The notes: generated by a model not told the origin, from the letters alone. Shown: positions 1 to 10,115, numbered from the stretch's first letter. The stretch: DNA of 39,908 nucleotides from JAWXCF01 sp034440515 (GCA_034440515.1 JAWXCF010000122.1:1-39908); one strand, 5' to 3'. Numbers and translations are program-made.

Positions 1-2
1 CT

Positions 3-302
3 TTAAAAAAGGATTATCCTGAGACATTTTTAGTTATAAAAGCTCGTCTAATATTAAGCGAAAATTATGAAGAGGCCTCTTTGTTAGAACAACTTGTAAA
101 ATGTGATACTAAATATTTTTTATATATAAGATTTGTAGAAGAATTAGGTAGACAAATCCCAATTTTTTTTCCGATTCAAAATAGATATGAAGAAATAATT
201 TGTAAGGAAATCCTTTCTAGAGTATTATTACCTAGAGATTTATTTGATACTACTAACTTTGAAGAGTTTCTAATTGACGTTATTAGTGAAGAGAAAAATT
301 AG
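3..302 (+). CDS. C-terminal part of an unrecognised protein (runs off left edge)
   Basis: The frame is open from base 3 with no stop until TAG at 300-302, so this is the last 99 codons of a gene that begins outside the window. A TTG at 81 could be read as a start, but nothing requires it. The visible protein is rich in Leu, Ile, Glu and Phe, probably helical, soluble and ends in acidic/basic residues (ISEEKN). I recognise no family. Base composition is unusual: two 60-base lines I counted (121-180 and 241-300) are each 25% G+C, while the line 361-420 in the next gene is 45%. The 3' end overlaps the start region of the DUF4159 gene. It may belong to an acquired segment lying to the left. Confidence 0.6.
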   Translation, partial: LKKDYPETFLVIKARLILSENYEEASLLEQLVKCDTKYFLYIRFVEELGRQIPIFFPIQNRYEEIICKEILSRVLLPRDLFDTTNFEEFLIDVISEEKN

Positions 303-954
303 GTTTCTAACCATTCTCTCTCTTCTGATTAGCCTGTCAACAACTGCACAGGTTAAAATAGCCAGATTAAAATATGAGGGCGGTGGGAATTGGTATGTAT
401 CACCTACCAGTTTGCCCAATTTGATTAAGTTTTGTAATCAAAATCTAAAAACCAACATTGTCATAAACGAAGAAGTGGTGGAAATGGGCAGTAAAGAAAT
501 ATTTAACTACCCGTTTGTACATATGACTGGAAATGGAGTCATTAGCACCAGCCCATCAGACATCGCTAATCTAAGAATGTACCTACAATCTGGTGGCTTT
601 CTGCACATTAATGACAGTTACGGAATGGACAAATACGTCCGTGAATTGTTAAAGAAGGTATTTCCAGAGGCACAATTAATTGAAATACCCTACAGTCACC
701 CCATATATCATCAGAAGTATGATTTCCCAGCTGGATTACCTAAAATTCACGAGCACGATGGCAAACCTGCGCAAGGTTTCGGAATATTAGTTGCGGGCAG
801 ATTGGTTTGTTTTTACGGCTTCGAGTCTGACATTGGCGACGGTTGGGAAGACCCTGCTGTACATAAAGATCCAGAGACAAAACGCCAAAATGCTTTAAAA
901 ATGGGTGCCAACATATTACAATACGTATTTTTGGGCGAGGCACAGGCTAAGTAA
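286..954 (+). CDS. DUF4159 family secreted protein
   Basis: About 222 aa. The N-terminus (basic KRKIR, then a hydrophobic stretch ending TTAQ) is a signal peptide, so the protein should be exported to the periplasm. The body, with HINDSYGMDKYVREL and the later GFESDIGDGWEDP segment, matches my knowledge of the DUF4159 family, which is common in Bacteroidota and related in fold to class I glutamine-amidotransferase-like proteins; its function is not known. There is no ATG at a sensible place. GTG at 286 gives the most normal signal peptide; TTG at 274 would add four residues (MTLL). Either start lies inside the end of the AT-rich upstream gene, so the native start may have been altered by a rearrangement at about 300. 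Its 3' end overlaps the convergent dnaE by 8 bases. Confidence 0.8.
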   Translation: MKRKIRFLTILSLLISLSTTAQVKIARLKYEGGGNWYVSPTSLPNLIKFCNQNLKTNIVINEEVVEMGSKEIFNYPFVHMTGNGVISTSPSDIANLRMYLQSGGFLHINDSYGMDKYVRELLKKVFPEAQLIEIPYSHPIYHQKYDFPAGLPKIHEHDGKPAQGFGILVAGRLVCFYGFESDIGDGWEDPAVHKDPETKRQNALKMGANILQYVFLGEAQAK

Positions 955-3900
955 CTATTTCCACCTTGCCCAATTGCAATTTTTCTAGCGAACTTAGCAG
1001 TGTATAGTCAGCATTTATCTTATAGTTTACTACGGTAAAGTTTATTTGCCTGTTGTTCACTTGGGAATTAATACTGATGGAAAGCGGTAGAGTCCCTTTA
1101 TGCAATTTACACAACTCTTCTAGTTCTCTATTTATACTCAGGCTAAGGTCTGTAGGTTTAGCTATGTTTATACGGATAGATTTAATCTTTTCGTCTAATT
1201 GTGACAGCAAACTTGCCTCATTCCATACCAATTCCATTTGCTCTGTATTATACCTTTTCTTACGGTCTGCCTTTACCAGTATACAATTGCCTACTTCCAA
1301 TACATTTTTCATTTTAGCAACATCACTACTGTTCCATACCTTCACTTCGTATTGCCCAGTGTAGTCGTTTATAGTGAAAAATGCTTTCTCATCTCCTCTG
1401 TCATTTTTTATAATTCTACAACTGGTTATCATTCCCCCGATTGCTAGGCGCATTTGTGTACTTTCATTCACATCTACACAACTTGCCGTTGCAAATTTGT
1501 CTAGTATAAACTTATAATTGTCTAGCGGGTGACCAGATATATATACCCCAAGTATATCTTTCTCTTTATTTAACTCGTCTAACTTGAGGAATGGATTTGC
1601 CTTAGGTATTTTAGGCTTAGACACTTCGTCAGAAGCTATTCCAAATAGGTTGGCACCACCGTCGTTTAATGATTGTTTTGCTGCACCATATCGTATCAGT
1701 TTTTCCGTTAAATTACTTTCTCCGTCGTCAGTTTCTACAAATAATCGTCTATGAATATCTTGTGTTAAAACGGAATCAAACCCACCTGCCAAGCCTATAG
1801 CTTCAAATGCTTTTTTATTAACGTTACGCAAGCTAACGCGCTCTGCAAAATCAAACACATCTACGAATGGTCCATTAGCTTCACGCTCTGCAATTATGGC
1901 TTCTACTGCAGCCTCGCCGGTGCCTTTTAATGCCGCCAAGCCAAATCTAATATTCCCATCTGCATCTGGCATAAACTGTTTACCACTGCGGTTTACATCT
2001 GGCCCCATTACTTTTAGTCCCATAGCTTTGCATTCCTCTAGGAAAAAGGTAAGCTTCTCCATTTTGCTCATCATACTGGTCAACACCGCACTCATATACT
2101 CCGCAGGATAATGTGCCTTTAAGTAACCCGTTTGATAGGCAACAAATGCATAACAAGTAGAGTGCGATTTGTTGAAGGCGTATTGAGCAAAAGCCTCCCA
2201 GTCTGTCCATATCTTCTCACACTTAGCTAGTTCGTGTCCACGTACTGTGCAACCCTCCATAAATGTAGGCCTCATTTTGTCCAGAATTTCCTTTTGCTTT
2301 TTACCCATTGCTTTACGCAATGTATCGGCTTGCCCTTTGGTAAAACCGGCTAGTTTCTGGCTCAGCAACATTACCTGCTCTTGGTACACCGTAATACCAT
2401 AAGATTCACTCAGGTATTCCTCCATTTCAGGTAAATCATAGCTGACTGGTTCCTGCCCATTCTTCCGCTTAATAAACAAGGGAATGTATTTCATTGGACC
2501 AGGTCTATATAGCGCATTCATCGCTATTAGATCACCAAACTTGTCTGGCTTTAAGTCTTTTAGGTGCTTTTGCATTCCCAGACTTTCAAATTGAAATGTA
2601 CCATTTGTTTGCCCGCGTTGATATAATTTGTAGGTCAACTCATCGTCAAGGGGAATGGTATCTATGTCTATGTCTATTTTGTGAATTTTCTTAATGGTAA
2701 CCAAGGCATCTTTTAGTATGCTTAGGTTCCTTAGCCCCAAGAAATCCATTTTTATTACCCCGGCATCTTCTATCACCTTACCCTCAAACTGGGTGATGAG
2801 TAGCGGTGTTTCTTTGCTACGTGCAACCGGTATTATTTTAGTTAAATCGCTAGGTGCTATGATGATGCCAGCAGCGTGAATCCCCGTACCCCTTATACTA
2901 CCCTCTAGTTTCTCTGCTTGGCGTATTACTTTAGCTATGGTATCTGAACCATCCCGAAGTAGTCTAAGTTTCTTAATCTGCTCTACCTGTTCATAGTCTA
3001 GTCCTTCTTTATCTTTGAGGCTGCCTTCGCCCTCTATGGGAGCATTAAGGACGCGTTTTAGGCTAATTCCAGGTGGCCTATCTGGTATCAAGTTTACCAG
3101 TTGATTGCTTTCATTTATGGGTATTTCCATTACCCGTGCCACGTCTTTTATACTCATACGTGCAGCCATAGTACCGTATGTAACTATTTGTGCTACTTGG
3201 TTTTGACCGTACTTTTGCACCACATAGTCTATTACTTTTTGCCTGCCTTCATCATCAAAGTCAGTATCAATATCGGGCATACTCTTTCTATCTGGGTTTA
3301 AGAATCTCTCAAACAGTAGATTGTATTTAATTGGATCTATATTAGTTATGCCGATGCAATAGGCAACTGCACTACCAGCGGCACTACCCCTGCCCGGCCC
3401 TACATATACCCCCATATCTCTACCTGCCCTTATAAAGTCACTAACTATAAGAAAGTAGCCTGCAAACTCCATCTTCGTAATTATGTCTAGCTCAAATTCA
3501 ATTCTTTCCTTTACCTCATCGGTAATTTCCTCATATTTCCTATGTGCGCCTTGCCAAGTTATGTCTCGCAAGTAGGCGTTCTGGTCTGTAAACTCAGGTG
3601 GTATATCATAGTTGGGTAGCATTATGGGCTTTTTCAGCTCGAGTAATTCTACCTTACCCACTATGTCATTGGTGTTATCTATTGCTTGGGGTACGTCCTG
3701 AAATAACAGGCGCATTTCATCTTGCGTCTTAAAGTAAAACTGGTTGTTTCCAAAGCCAAAGCGCTTTTTCTTACCCGATTTAAATGAAGATTGTATTACC
3801 TCTACTTGCAGTCTTAGTTCCGAATTATTAGGAAACAATCGTTGCATTTCCTCAACTGTTTCCATATAAAACTCGCCCCCTATTTGCCACCTATATCTAT

Positions 3901-4642
3901 TTTCTTTACTTTCGCCAACAGGTGTTTTTAGGTATTCTCCAGTATTAATGCATAGCAATATGTCGTGTGCAGTAAAGTCATCTTCATTTAGATAATGACT
4001 GTCATTGGTAGCTATTACTGGTAAATTGTATTTTTTTGCCCACTTTAGCAATATTTGGTTTATATCCTCTTGACTAATATTGCTACCGTCCAAATTCTTA
4101 AGGTTATGCCTTTGTATTTCCAGATAGTAGTCTTCTCCGAACAAATCCATCCAATACTTAAGTTTTTCCTCTGCAGCTGTTTCTCCCTCGTGAATTATAG
4201 CCTGAGGAATCTCTGCTCCTATACAACAACTGGTGGCTATTAGTCCCTCGGTATGATTTTTCAGTAGATTTTTGTCTATCCGTGGCCACTTACTATATAG
4301 CCCATCTGTATAGCCCTTGCTACATAGGTAGCTTAAATTTTTATACCCTATTTCGTTTTTAGCTAGCAGTAATTGATGAAAACGATTGTCTTTCTGCGTA
4401 TTGGTAAAGCTGGTCCTGGTCATATCGTCAACCATATAAAACTCACAGCCTACAATTGGCTTAATGCCTGCTGCGGTAGCCTCTGCAACAAATTGGAATG
4501 CACCGAACATATTGCCGTGGTCAGTTAGCGCCAATGCCGACATATCGTCCGCCTTAGCCTTACCAATCATATCTTTAATATTGGCAGCTCCATCTAATAG
4601 AGAAAACTGACTATGAACGTGTAGGTGAGTGAATTGGGACAT
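947..4642 (-). CDS. dnaE: DNA polymerase III subunit alpha
   Basis: 1231 aa, catalytic subunit of the replicative polymerase. An N-terminal PHP domain starts with HLHVHSQFSLLDG (residues 6-18) and continues with LTDHGN (39-44), GCEFY (66-70) and a later ATNDSHY. The polymerase core has GPGRGSAAGS at about 415-425 and the catalytic aspartates in PDIDTDFDDEG (D457, D459), corresponding to D401/D403 of E. coli DnaE. The third acidic site is in IKMDFLGLRNLSIL. Helix-hairpin-helix and OB-fold (GGMITSCRII, about 1065-1080) regions follow. Length is normal for the DnaE1 type. All PHP metal ligands seem present, unlike E. coli (see findings). A TATATTTG box lies upstream at 4691-4698 on this strand. 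It is convergent with the DUF4159 gene and transcribed in the same direction as the large PKD gene upstream. Confidence 0.97.
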   Translation of the reverse strand: MSQFTHLHVHSQFSLLDGAANIKDMIGKAKADDMSALALTDHGNMFGAFQFVAEATAAGIKPIVGCEFYMVDDMTRTSFTNTQKDNRFHQLLLAKNEIGYKNLSYLCSKGYTDGLYSKWPRIDKNLLKNHTEGLIATSCCIGAEIPQAIIHEGETAAEEKLKYWMDLFGEDYYLEIQRHNLKNLDGSNISQEDINQILLKWAKKYNLPVIATNDSHYLNEDDFTAHDILLCINTGEYLKTPVGESKENRYRWQIGGEFYMETVEEMQRLFPNNSELRLQVEVIQSSFKSGKKKRFGFGNNQFYFKTQDEMRLLFQDVPQAIDNTNDIVGKVELLELKKPIMLPNYDIPPEFTDQNAYLRDITWQGAHRKYEEITDEVKERIEFELDIITKMEFAGYFLIVSDFIRAGRDMGVYVGPGRGSAAGSAVAYCIGITNIDPIKYNLLFERFLNPDRKSMPDIDTDFDDEGRQKVIDYVVQKYGQNQVAQIVTYGTMAARMSIKDVARVMEIPINESNQLVNLIPDRPPGISLKRVLNAPIEGEGSLKDKEGLDYEQVEQIKKLRLLRDGSDTIAKVIRQAEKLEGSIRGTGIHAAGIIIAPSDLTKIIPVARSKETPLLITQFEGKVIEDAGVIKMDFLGLRNLSILKDALVTIKKIHKIDIDIDTIPLDDELTYKLYQRGQTNGTFQFESLGMQKHLKDLKPDKFGDLIAMNALYRPGPMKYIPLFIKRKNGQEPVSYDLPEMEEYLSESYGITVYQEQVMLLSQKLAGFTKGQADTLRKAMGKKQKEILDKMRPTFMEGCTVRGHELAKCEKIWTDWEAFAQYAFNKSHSTCYAFVAYQTGYLKAHYPAEYMSAVLTSMMSKMEKLTFFLEECKAMGLKVMGPDVNRSGKQFMPDADGNIRFGLAALKGTGEAAVEAIIAEREANGPFVDVFDFAERVSLRNVNKKAFEAIGLAGGFDSVLTQDIHRRLFVETDDGESNLTEKLIRYGAAKQSLNDGGANLFGIASDEVSKPKIPKANPFLKLDELNKEKDILGVYISGHPLDNYKFILDKFATASCVDVNESTQMRLAIGGMITSCRIIKNDRGDEKAFFTINDYTGQYEVKVWNSSDVAKMKNVLEVGNCILVKADRKKRYNTEQMELVWNEASLLSQLDEKIKSIRINIAKPTDLSLSINRELEELCKLHKGTLPLSISINSQVNNRQINFTVVNYKINADYTLLSSLEKLQLGKVEIVT

Positions 4643-4690
4643 TATTATGTAAAGGAAACAATTTGCTACGCTAATGACTATTAGTCAAGC

Positions 4691-4698
4691 CAAATATA
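4691..4698 (-). promoter_or_regulatory. Candidate -7 promoter element for dnaE
   Basis: Read on the minus strand this is TATATTTG, a full match to the Bacteroidota -7 consensus TAnnTTTG, 48 bases before the dnaE ATG. No TTG is found at the usual 19-21 base distance upstream, so only half of the promoter is supported. Confidence 0.4.
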
Positions 4699-4828
4699 CC
4701 TACAACGAATTGGATAGACCCCGAAGTTTCTACTTACTTTTCAACAATTAGTTACTAGTTTTTTTACTCAACAGAACTGCAATTAAAATAATTAGCCATT
4801 CCTAGTATAATTAGACTATAAAAGTTTC

Positions 4829-7800
4829 TTAACGTAGCAAATGAATGGTACCTCTTAGTTGGAAGTAATTATTGTCTATACCCCTAGCACTAATGCGATA
4901 GATATACACTGACTCTGGCAATATTTGGTCGCCCAGCTTACCATTCCAACCTTCCTGATAGTCAAAGCTAAACCATACTTCTTTACCCCAACGGTCATAT
5001 ATTCTACATTCGTAATTCAGAACCTTTCTGCCTACTCGGTTAAATATAAATAGAGGGTTGACTTGCCAAGTATTGTTGAGCGTATCATTAGTGCCTGGTG
5101 TAAATGCGTTTGGAACATATATCCGTGAGGGCAATATCACACAGTTTACATTACTTGTGCTGGTATCGAAATTATTGCTTATCGCCATTATTCTATAGCA
5201 ATAGGCAGTATCTAATTCTGGATACACATCTTCATCTGTAAAGTTAGTAGTGGTAGCACCTAAGTATCTAATGTCGTTCCACTTCCCCTTTCTATCCCTT
5301 AATTGCAGTCTATATGTATTCACTCCGTTTTGCCAATCTTTATAGGCATTCCAGTTTAGTACTGCCCTATCATTTTTAGTGCTATGGCTTAGCCAAATGC
5401 TGTGCGCTTCATTTGACAAAGGACTTAAGTAGCCACATTTATCAGTATAGCGCAGTCTATATAGGTAACTGCTATTATGCACGTCTGCCCCGTCATCTAT
5501 AAATGAATTAGTAGTTGTAATTCCGTAACCATTTTGCCAAGTTTGTCCATTTACGCTCCGGTCTATTATGTAGGTACCTAGTTTACTGGTATCACTTAGT
5601 CCAGGCCAGAATAGACTTACATTTTTATCGCTAGTTACAGTAGCAATTCGCAAATAAGTAGCAGTTGGCAAAACATATATTGCTTGAATGCTAGCCTTAT
5701 TACTATAACTTTCAAATAATGCTGTGCTTGTTCTTAGCAAAGCCTTAACTTTATAAGTGTAGTTCTCATTACACAGTTTATTATCAGTGTATTCATTTAC
5801 TGTTTTATCTACAATTGCTAAGCGAACCCAAATGCCACTTGAGCCTCTTCTCCATATTTCTTGAGTTAGATTTGCCCAACCTAAATACTTAGTCCAAGTC
5901 AAGTTGATAATGCCTGTAGTAGGTGCATCTACTTTTAAATATATAGCAGAGTGAATTTCAGATGCTAAGCTAATATTACTACATCTGTCTTTGGTTTTAA
6001 GGGTGTAGTTATATGCCTGATTATTAGGGTTAACTGATATGTCTGTATATAGTGTATCTTTTATGATGGTAACTGAATTAACTATTCCAATATCAGCCCT
6101 AATTAATTCATATTGACCAAAGTCATACAACTTATGGTTAGTCCACCTTACCTCTATTTCACCATTGTCATTTACAGTAACATAGTTAATGTTTGTATTA
6201 ACTGGTCGCAAAGTATCCTCCACAAATACAGCAGGATAGCTGTAGGAATAATTACACCCATATTGGTCCCAAACTGTTAAACTTACATTGTGAGCGCCGT
6301 TGGTTAGCCAACTATAGCTTGGATTTCTTTGGTCTGAGGTATCGCCCTGACCCAAAGTGGGTTCATCAAATTTCCATTTATATCTAGTTACTTGACTATC
6401 GCCAGCAAAACTTGAATTAAACTTAACCGTCTGTTTGGTACAAATTAGCGAATCGTCAACCACATATTTTGGTGATAATACAGGATTTACCAATATATAG
6501 TTAGTCTGCAATGCTGTATCTGTACAAGCATTTAATCCGTTTACTATCAATCTAACATTATAGCTACCTGTAATAAATGATATCTTAGGATTTTGCAACT
6601 TACTATCCTCTATTCCGTCACCATTAAAATCCCAAGACCAAGCTGTAGCAAATTTACTGGTGTCTTTAAAATTGATCACTAGTGGAGAACAGCCATAGGT
6701 AAAGTCAGTGATGAAACCTGCCTTAGGACTAGCAAAAACGGTAAGTTTTTTAATGACACTGGTACTGCATCCAGCTTTAGATATTACTGTTAATGATGGT
6801 CTATATTCCATAAACCCTGTTTGACCTAATGCTGTTGGATATGCATAGGTAATGTTAGGCAAAGTATCATAATACAGGGTACCTAGTCCATCGTCTGGAT
6901 TAAATATGTATTTCTCATAGTCTTTGCTTGTATTGGTAAATTTAATCCTTCTTGTACCACATAACAGCGTATCACTTAACTGCATAACTGCAATCGGTTT
7001 GGGTAATACCTGAATATATTTAGGCTTGGTAATAAACGTAAAGCACCCGCCCCTACTTAATACACGCAAAGTAACATTAAACACACCTGTGTCTTTAAAT
7101 ACGTGGGTTGGATTCTTGGTACTGTCATCATAAATCCCATCCCCATTAAAATCCCACCAAAACTTATAGGCATTATAACTGGTATTGGTAAATACAACTG
7201 TAAATGCTTGACAGCCTAATGTATCATTTGTCGCAAAGTCTGCCCTTGGGCTCCTATAGACAATAACAGTATCAGAATAGAAGGCTTGTTTATCTGCAGT
7301 GCAATTGGTTAACAATAGAGGTCTATATACTATACTATCTTGATTAGGGTCAGATATTCTATATGTGTGGGTCACATTTGCTGAGGTATCTGCGCCACTG
7401 CCATCATCATATATGAATATTTTAGATCCTGTTTCTATGCTTTTATCTTTAAATGTAACTGTTACTGAATCACAACCAATTTGCTTATCTAATGTAAATT
7501 TTGGCTCTGGACCATCTATTTTTATATAATTTCTTCTTACGAAAGTGTCACTACAACCATTAGAATCCAAGGCTACCATTTTTACAGTGTAACCTTTGTT
7601 ATTGTTAGCATTGTACACGTGGGCTGGCTTCGGATTATCAGTCAATAAAGTTTGACCATCACCAAAGTCCCAGAAAAATTTACGACCTGTTGCTTGTTGA
7701 GCGTCAAACCTGATTACGACTGGTGCACAATAAGCCAAAGTGTCTGGGCTATCAAATACGCTGCCTGGTATAGTGGTACAAACTGTTTGTCGTTTAGTAG

Positions 7801-10015
7801 TATAGCACCATTTTCCTCTTATTCTTTTCCCATTTGTTAGGGTTACTTTATAGCAGGTATCTTTATTGAATATAATTTTAGGTTGTACCGTCTTGCTATT
7901 TGGGTAGAATGTAGCAAAATTACTTGGCGTGACACTCCACTCAAATGTTTCATATTCACCTAGTTTACTGTTATTCAATATACCAGTAGTATCATTTAGG
8001 CACTTAGGGTCATCTACCCTAAATGAATTAGTGACACCTAGGCAGACGGCTCTTTCCCTTGGAATTTCACTGAAGCACTCTTTTTGAAAATCTTTCAACC
8101 CCAACACTATGTCATAACAAGTGGCATCTGGTAAAATGATGTCAGTTACAAAATCATTTGGATTGGAAATTATTACATTGTCCTCTGGTTTTGTAGTCCA
8201 AACTATATTAATTGGATTTAATGGATTTAATGGTGGCCAGCTGTAAAATGTCTTTCTGTCTATTGATGCCCTAACGGTAAATGTTGGGTCATTACACCCA
8301 GAGCTAGAATCTACTGAAAATCTTGCAAAGGCACCATTCACAGTTAGATATCTATTCTTTGTAGCAATTACAGAGCAACTAGTTCCATTCTTTAATTCTA
8401 ATTTAACATTGTACTGCCCGGGAAATTTTGGTTCAAAATTGAACGTCTTTCCTGAACCAGTGTAGAAAAATGGGGTGCTGTCTGCGTGTTGGAATGTCCA
8501 ATTATAAGTGTAATTATTAAACTTACCATCTGTCGGGGTAGGTTTCCCTGTTATAGCAATGTTGCTGCCCATACATATTTCACGGCTCAATGCAACAAAA
8601 TCTATCTTTGTTTCACTTACTATTATATACTCATTTTGCCTTACACTATCTACACAACCATTAGTACTAGTTGCTAACAGCGTTATGGTAAATCTCCCCT
8701 CCTTTGTAGTCTTCCACTTAGCATCAGGTACGATGCTTGGTCCAAACCTTTGAATAACTTTATTTAGCGTATCTCTTATGGTCCAAGTATATAGTACACC
8801 CGTCGCACCCATTATTTGGGTCAGATTTTGCAGGTTTACGTCTGTACCCACGGTGCAATTATTTCTATCGTCAGACTTAAAGTTTACTTTTGGCCCTAAA
8901 ATATTTACATATTTAGGGATGGTTACTGTGGAATTACAAGAACTGTTACCGTAGTTGTAGCTATAAACAAAATCGAAAACCCCTGCTGGGCTATAAAAGC
9001 AATCAAAGCCACCTTGTGATAAGGTCATCGGATCTATACTGGCGTCCGGAATTTGGAAATTAAAGTTTTTACGCCCATCTTTATTAGCTGTATTAGTAAC
9101 TTTAAATTTCTTTCCAGAGCAGAAAGTATCTTTAGGAATCGTAATATAATTCGTAATAAAGTTTTTTCTATCTACTACATAGGTACAACCATCGGTCATA
9201 GTCACTACCAATTTTGCATTATATCCTGTCAATGGTCGGGAATACTTTACAGTTGGGGGTACAGCTCCAGAAAAAGAGCTAGGCGTGCCACCCGGGAAAG
9301 TCCAATCATAGCTGGCTACTGTCCTTAGTCCTGATTGTACACAGTTAGTATAAACTACATCTATTGCAGTTTTAGTTACAGTAATATCTGCACTAAAGTC
9401 TGATGTGACACTATCGAAAACCTGCAAGTATTTTGTGTCACTAAAAAAACCGCTACACCCATTTCCGCCCTTTACTTCAAGAGTTACGCTTTTAAAGCCC
9501 GGTGTGGCAAATTTTACATTTACTACTTTATTAGTATCTATTACACCATCTATTGTCCATCTTCTCGACGCGACACCTGTAGTATTGTCAGTTAGTATAA
9601 AAGGCTTTGAACCATTACAAAGCACAGTACTTGGTGACACTGAAAAACTTGGCACAGGTGCTGTTAATACTACTATTGTGTCAATCTTTATTACAGTACA
9701 AGTTACGCCATTAGTAACTGAAGTCAATTTTATGGTGTATTTTCCTGGTATGGTAAATGGTTTAATGATGGTATCTCTCCCGCTAGTTGCCCCTTGTCCA
9801 AAGTCCCAAGAATATGTTGTATTTGGCGCTCCGCCTTTTGCTGTGAATTTTACTATTAACGGACTACAGCCACTGCTTTTATCTGCAGTGAAGTTAACAC
9901 CTCCACATTGGGAATAACTTAACTTCCCCAGCAACACTATCGTCATTAAAGTCAATAATGCTACTGAGAGTTTATTTAAATGTTTCACAGTAGTCGCTGT
10001 AATAGTATATTGCAA
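4829..10015 (-). CDS. Giant secreted PKD/FnIII-like protein with T9SS type B (CHU_C) sorting domain
   Basis: 1728 aa. A signal peptide occupies about residues 1-35 (hydrophobic core, cleavage before QCGG). About eleven PKD-type immunoglobulin-like repeats follow; the clearest carry WDFGDG-type motifs: YSWDFGQG near 65, FFWDFGDGQT near 782, WWDFNGDGIYDD near 955 and WSWDFNGDGIEDS near 1128. Each tends to have a Cys near a GC(S/T) turn, so paired disulfides are likely. From about 1290 to 1625 four fibronectin-III-like modules are seen. The last roughly 95 residues (YVPNAFTPGTND, then YDRWGKEVW and ILPESVYIYRI) are the gliding-motility C-terminal domain, a T9SS type B signal directing the protein to the cell surface or medium. 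Adhesion or matrix function is inference. It sits alone between dnaE and the divergent feoAB. Confidence 0.93.
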   Translation of the reverse strand: MQYTITATTVKHLNKLSVALLTLMTIVLLGKLSYSQCGGVNFTADKSSGCSPLIVKFTAKGGAPNTTYSWDFGQGATSGRDTIIKPFTIPGKYTIKLTSVTNGVTCTVIKIDTIVVLTAPVPSFSVSPSTVLCNGSKPFILTDNTTGVASRRWTIDGVIDTNKVVNVKFATPGFKSVTLEVKGGNGCSGFFSDTKYLQVFDSVTSDFSADITVTKTAIDVVYTNCVQSGLRTVASYDWTFPGGTPSSFSGAVPPTVKYSRPLTGYNAKLVVTMTDGCTYVVDRKNFITNYITIPKDTFCSGKKFKVTNTANKDGRKNFNFQIPDASIDPMTLSQGGFDCFYSPAGVFDFVYSYNYGNSSCNSTVTIPKYVNILGPKVNFKSDDRNNCTVGTDVNLQNLTQIMGATGVLYTWTIRDTLNKVIQRFGPSIVPDAKWKTTKEGRFTITLLATSTNGCVDSVRQNEYIIVSETKIDFVALSREICMGSNIAITGKPTPTDGKFNNYTYNWTFQHADSTPFFYTGSGKTFNFEPKFPGQYNVKLELKNGTSCSVIATKNRYLTVNGAFARFSVDSSSGCNDPTFTVRASIDRKTFYSWPPLNPLNPINIVWTTKPEDNVIISNPNDFVTDIILPDATCYDIVLGLKDFQKECFSEIPRERAVCLGVTNSFRVDDPKCLNDTTGILNNSKLGEYETFEWSVTPSNFATFYPNSKTVQPKIIFNKDTCYKVTLTNGKRIRGKWCYTTKRQTVCTTIPGSVFDSPDTLAYCAPVVIRFDAQQATGRKFFWDFGDGQTLLTDNPKPAHVYNANNNKGYTVKMVALDSNGCSDTFVRRNYIKIDGPEPKFTLDKQIGCDSVTVTFKDKSIETGSKIFIYDDGSGADTSANVTHTYRISDPNQDSIVYRPLLLTNCTADKQAFYSDTVIVYRSPRADFATNDTLGCQAFTVVFTNTSYNAYKFWWDFNGDGIYDDSTKNPTHVFKDTGVFNVTLRVLSRGGCFTFITKPKYIQVLPKPIAVMQLSDTLLCGTRRIKFTNTSKDYEKYIFNPDDGLGTLYYDTLPNITYAYPTALGQTGFMEYRPSLTVISKAGCSTSVIKKLTVFASPKAGFITDFTYGCSPLVINFKDTSKFATAWSWDFNGDGIEDSKLQNPKISFITGSYNVRLIVNGLNACTDTALQTNYILVNPVLSPKYVVDDSLICTKQTVKFNSSFAGDSQVTRYKWKFDEPTLGQGDTSDQRNPSYSWLTNGAHNVSLTVWDQYGCNYSYSYPAVFVEDTLRPVNTNINYVTVNDNGEIEVRWTNHKLYDFGQYELIRADIGIVNSVTIIKDTLYTDISVNPNNQAYNYTLKTKDRCSNISLASEIHSAIYLKVDAPTTGIINLTWTKYLGWANLTQEIWRRGSSGIWVRLAIVDKTVNEYTDNKLCNENYTYKVKALLRTSTALFESYSNKASIQAIYVLPTATYLRIATVTSDKNVSLFWPGLSDTSKLGTYIIDRSVNGQTWQNGYGITTTNSFIDDGADVHNSSYLYRLRYTDKCGYLSPLSNEAHSIWLSHSTKNDRAVLNWNAYKDWQNGVNTYRLQLRDRKGKWNDIRYLGATTTNFTDEDVYPELDTAYCYRIMAISNNFDTSTSNVNCVILPSRIYVPNAFTPGTNDTLNNTWQVNPLFIFNRVGRKVLNYECRIYDRWGKEVWFSFDYQEGWNGKLGDQILPESVYIYRISARGIDNNYFQLRGTIHLLR

Positions 10016-10107
10016 TATAGATGTTTTTTTAAACTTTGTAGTTGCTTAGACATAATTATTATTTAACATTATGGAAATGCCCCAGCATAGTATGATAAAA
10101 AAGACCG

Positions 10108-10115
10108 TATCTTTG
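10108..10115 (+). promoter_or_regulatory. Candidate -7 element for feoAB
   Basis: TATCTTTG matches TAnnTTTG and lies 37 bases before the feoA start in the divergent intergenic region shared with the PKD gene. No clear -33 TTG and no Fur-like inverted repeat was recognised. Confidence 0.35.

Noticed and set aside
9405..9917. 170-codon plus-strand frame inside the PKD gene
   Set aside because: Antisense shadow of the signal peptide and first PKD repeats; hydrophobic, repetitive composition without family features.
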